Assembly (NCBI RefSeq): GCF_000585395.1
Contig: NZ_KK073875.1
Coordinates: forward strand, 1,919,895-1,983,894
Direction: 5' to 3'
DNA length: 64,000 nt
Source: Saccharibacillus sacchari DSM 19268
GTDB taxonomy: Bacteria; Bacillota; Bacilli; Paenibacillales; Paenibacillaceae
Shown here: one piece after another, positions 63,090 to 64,000 of the stretch
Layout: each line of letters starts with the position of its first letter
How positions within the stretch are numbered: position 1 is the first letter of the stretch
Position numbers and translations under genes: made by a program
The notes under the pieces: generated by a model
The model's database searches: none
What the model was told of the DNA's origin: nothing
The model's input: the letters and a program-made list of their open reading frames with translations, nothing else

Positions 63090-63422
63090 TTATTTCCCCA
63101 CGATCCCGTTCCAGACCTGAACGACGATATGCGGCGCATTTTCCTGCGGATAAAGCCAGATCGTAACGACCAAAGTCAGCGCAACCGTAACAAGGAACGT
63201 CGCGGAAGCATGTTTATTCGTAAATGCTCTGCTGATCAAAAACGCGAATCCGATCAGTCCGAGATTGATGATGTACGTCAAAGGAGTCGTGAGAATTCTG
63301 CCTAATCCGGTGTTCGGGAAGATCATGAATAGTAGAAAAAGCAGAATCGTACTCGGCAGTACGGCTGCGATAAATTTCGTGAAAACAGGTGCTTTGTTCT
63401 CCGCATCGGCTTCTTTCGGCAT
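63090..63422 (-). CDS. Small integral membrane protein
   Basis: 110 aa. About three membrane helices (KFIAAVLPSTILLFLLFMIF, PLTYIINLGLIGFAFLISRA, TFLVTVALTLVVTIWLYP) and a polar N-terminus. Family not recognised. The start at 63422 has AAGGGGGAAG upstream. It follows the next gene by 16 bases, so the two form an operon. Confidence 0.65.
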   Translation of the reverse strand: MPKEADAENKAPVFTKFIAAVLPSTILLFLLFMIFPNTGLGRILTTPLTYIINLGLIGFAFLISRAFTNKHASATFLVTVALTLVVTIWLYPQENAPHIVVQVWNGIVGK

Positions 63423-63438
63423 CGTTTCTTCCCCCTTT

Positions 63439-64000
63439 TCATGATTCGTCCGAACGATATTTTTGCAGCAATTTTTGCGCTTCTTCAAGCAACGATGCTT
63501 TTAATTTCCTGTTTTTCTCGCCGGCTTCGGGACGTTCAAAAATCTCCAGCGCGGCGGGATCGACCTTCTCGTCTTGCAGCATAAATTGTAAAGTTCGATA
63601 AGCTTCGCGTGCGTAAAGTTTTTCGACTTCCGTCCGGTTTAGCTTTTGTCCGTTCTTCGATTTCAGTCTTGCTTGGAGAGAAAGAGATTCTTTTGAAAAA
63701 ACTTTTTCGCTTAATAAGCCATGATTATTGAAAAACTCGCGAATCGTGCCCAACTGAGTGATCGAAACTTTATCTTCTTTTATTGCCGTGATGATAACGC
63801 TCTCAATAGCGAGCAGCCTTTTTTCTTTATACTTGTTCAAGATCTCGGATAGCAGGTGTCCATCGAGGCTTTCTTTTTCGTCCAACTTGTTTTTAAAATA
63901 AGCCCATATCAAATGCTCTTGAACCTCTTCCGAAAAGTTCAACTCGTTCATCACCGGATAAATCCGATTGATCATGTTTTGCGAGAAGGCTTCTGGAATC
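63439..64000 (-). CDS. Hypothetical protein, 5' end beyond the window
   Basis: At least 178 codons from the ATG at 63975, but the frame stays open to the window edge (IPEAFSQN before that Met) and no ribosome binding site is seen there, so the true start is probably outside. Helical, charged: NFSEEVQEHLIWAYFKNKLD, LLSEILNKYKEKRLLAIESV, REAYRTLQFMLQDEKVDP. Family not recognised. Co-transcribed with the small membrane protein gene. Confidence 0.6.
   Translation of the reverse strand, partial: IPEAFSQNMINRIYPVMNELNFSEEVQEHLIWAYFKNKLDEKESLDGHLLSEILNKYKEKRLLAIESVIITAIKEDKVSITQLGTIREFFNNHGLLSEKVFSKESLSLQARLKSKNGQKLNRTEVEKLYAREAYRTLQFMLQDEKVDPAALEIFERPEAGEKNRKLKASLLEEAQKLLQKYRSDES

Overview
The window looks like chromosomal DNA of a spore-forming, moderately high-GC member of the Bacillota, most likely the Paenibacillaceae (Paenibacillus/Saccharibacillus type). 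Evidence: S-layer-homology surface protein, YesM/YesN-type two-component system beside a sugar importer, T-box-controlled proS, CcpA cre site, GH9 cellulase, class D-like sortase, strong AAGGAGG ribosome binding sites and sigma-A promoters. No rRNA, tRNA, prophage or CRISPR array was seen.

Layout. 0-8.4 kb: a minus-strand operon TerB-N/TerB-C protein > BrxC/BrxD-like ATPase > Lhr-like SF2 helicase, behind a promoter carrying a perfect 16-bp palindrome; a candidate defence or genome-maintenance system that is not one of the canonical BREX layouts. 8.5-13 kb: two paralogous chemoreceptors. 13-21.6 kb: a large SLH surface protein, a secreted serine hydrolase, an AgrC/AgrA-like two-component pair and a small membrane protein. 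21.7-29.3 kb: the most striking region, a surface-display island in which four secreted or wall-anchored proteins (two transglutaminase-like proteins, two LPXTG proteins) are headed by six c-di-GMP-I (GEMM-I) riboswitches, two pairs of them in tandem, with a sortase in the middle. 29.5-31.7 kb: T-box-controlled prolyl-tRNA synthetase. 31.7-36.8 kb: secreted M14 carboxypeptidase, PadR-FtsW-like pair, and an APH-family phosphotransferase behind a leader-peptide attenuator. 36.8-39 kb: two proteins that share an unrecognised domain. 39.4-44.6 kb: FAD oxidoreductase, GH9 cellulase with cre site, a MITE-like element, DUF2750 protein. 44.6-53 kb: MerR-ABC exporter-HEAT operon, aldo/keto reductase, an Imm42/CdiI-like polyimmunity protein, GNAT, arginase-family enzyme, HxlR regulator and partner. 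53-60 kb: carbohydrate ABC importer (binding protein, two permeases) with its YesN/YesM regulators. 60-64 kb: WG-repeat lipoprotein and a run of small uncharacterised genes including an EF-Tu domain-3-like protein; the last one runs off the window.

How it works together: the c-di-GMP island reads as a coordinated switch toward a sessile, surface-decorated state (riboswitches set expression, sortase anchors the stalked adhesins, transglutaminase-like proteins modify or process extracellular protein). A family of ~85-100-bp palindromic repeats (four copies) and one MITE-like element mark intergenic spaces. Domain names are from recognition of motifs by eye; no database search was run.
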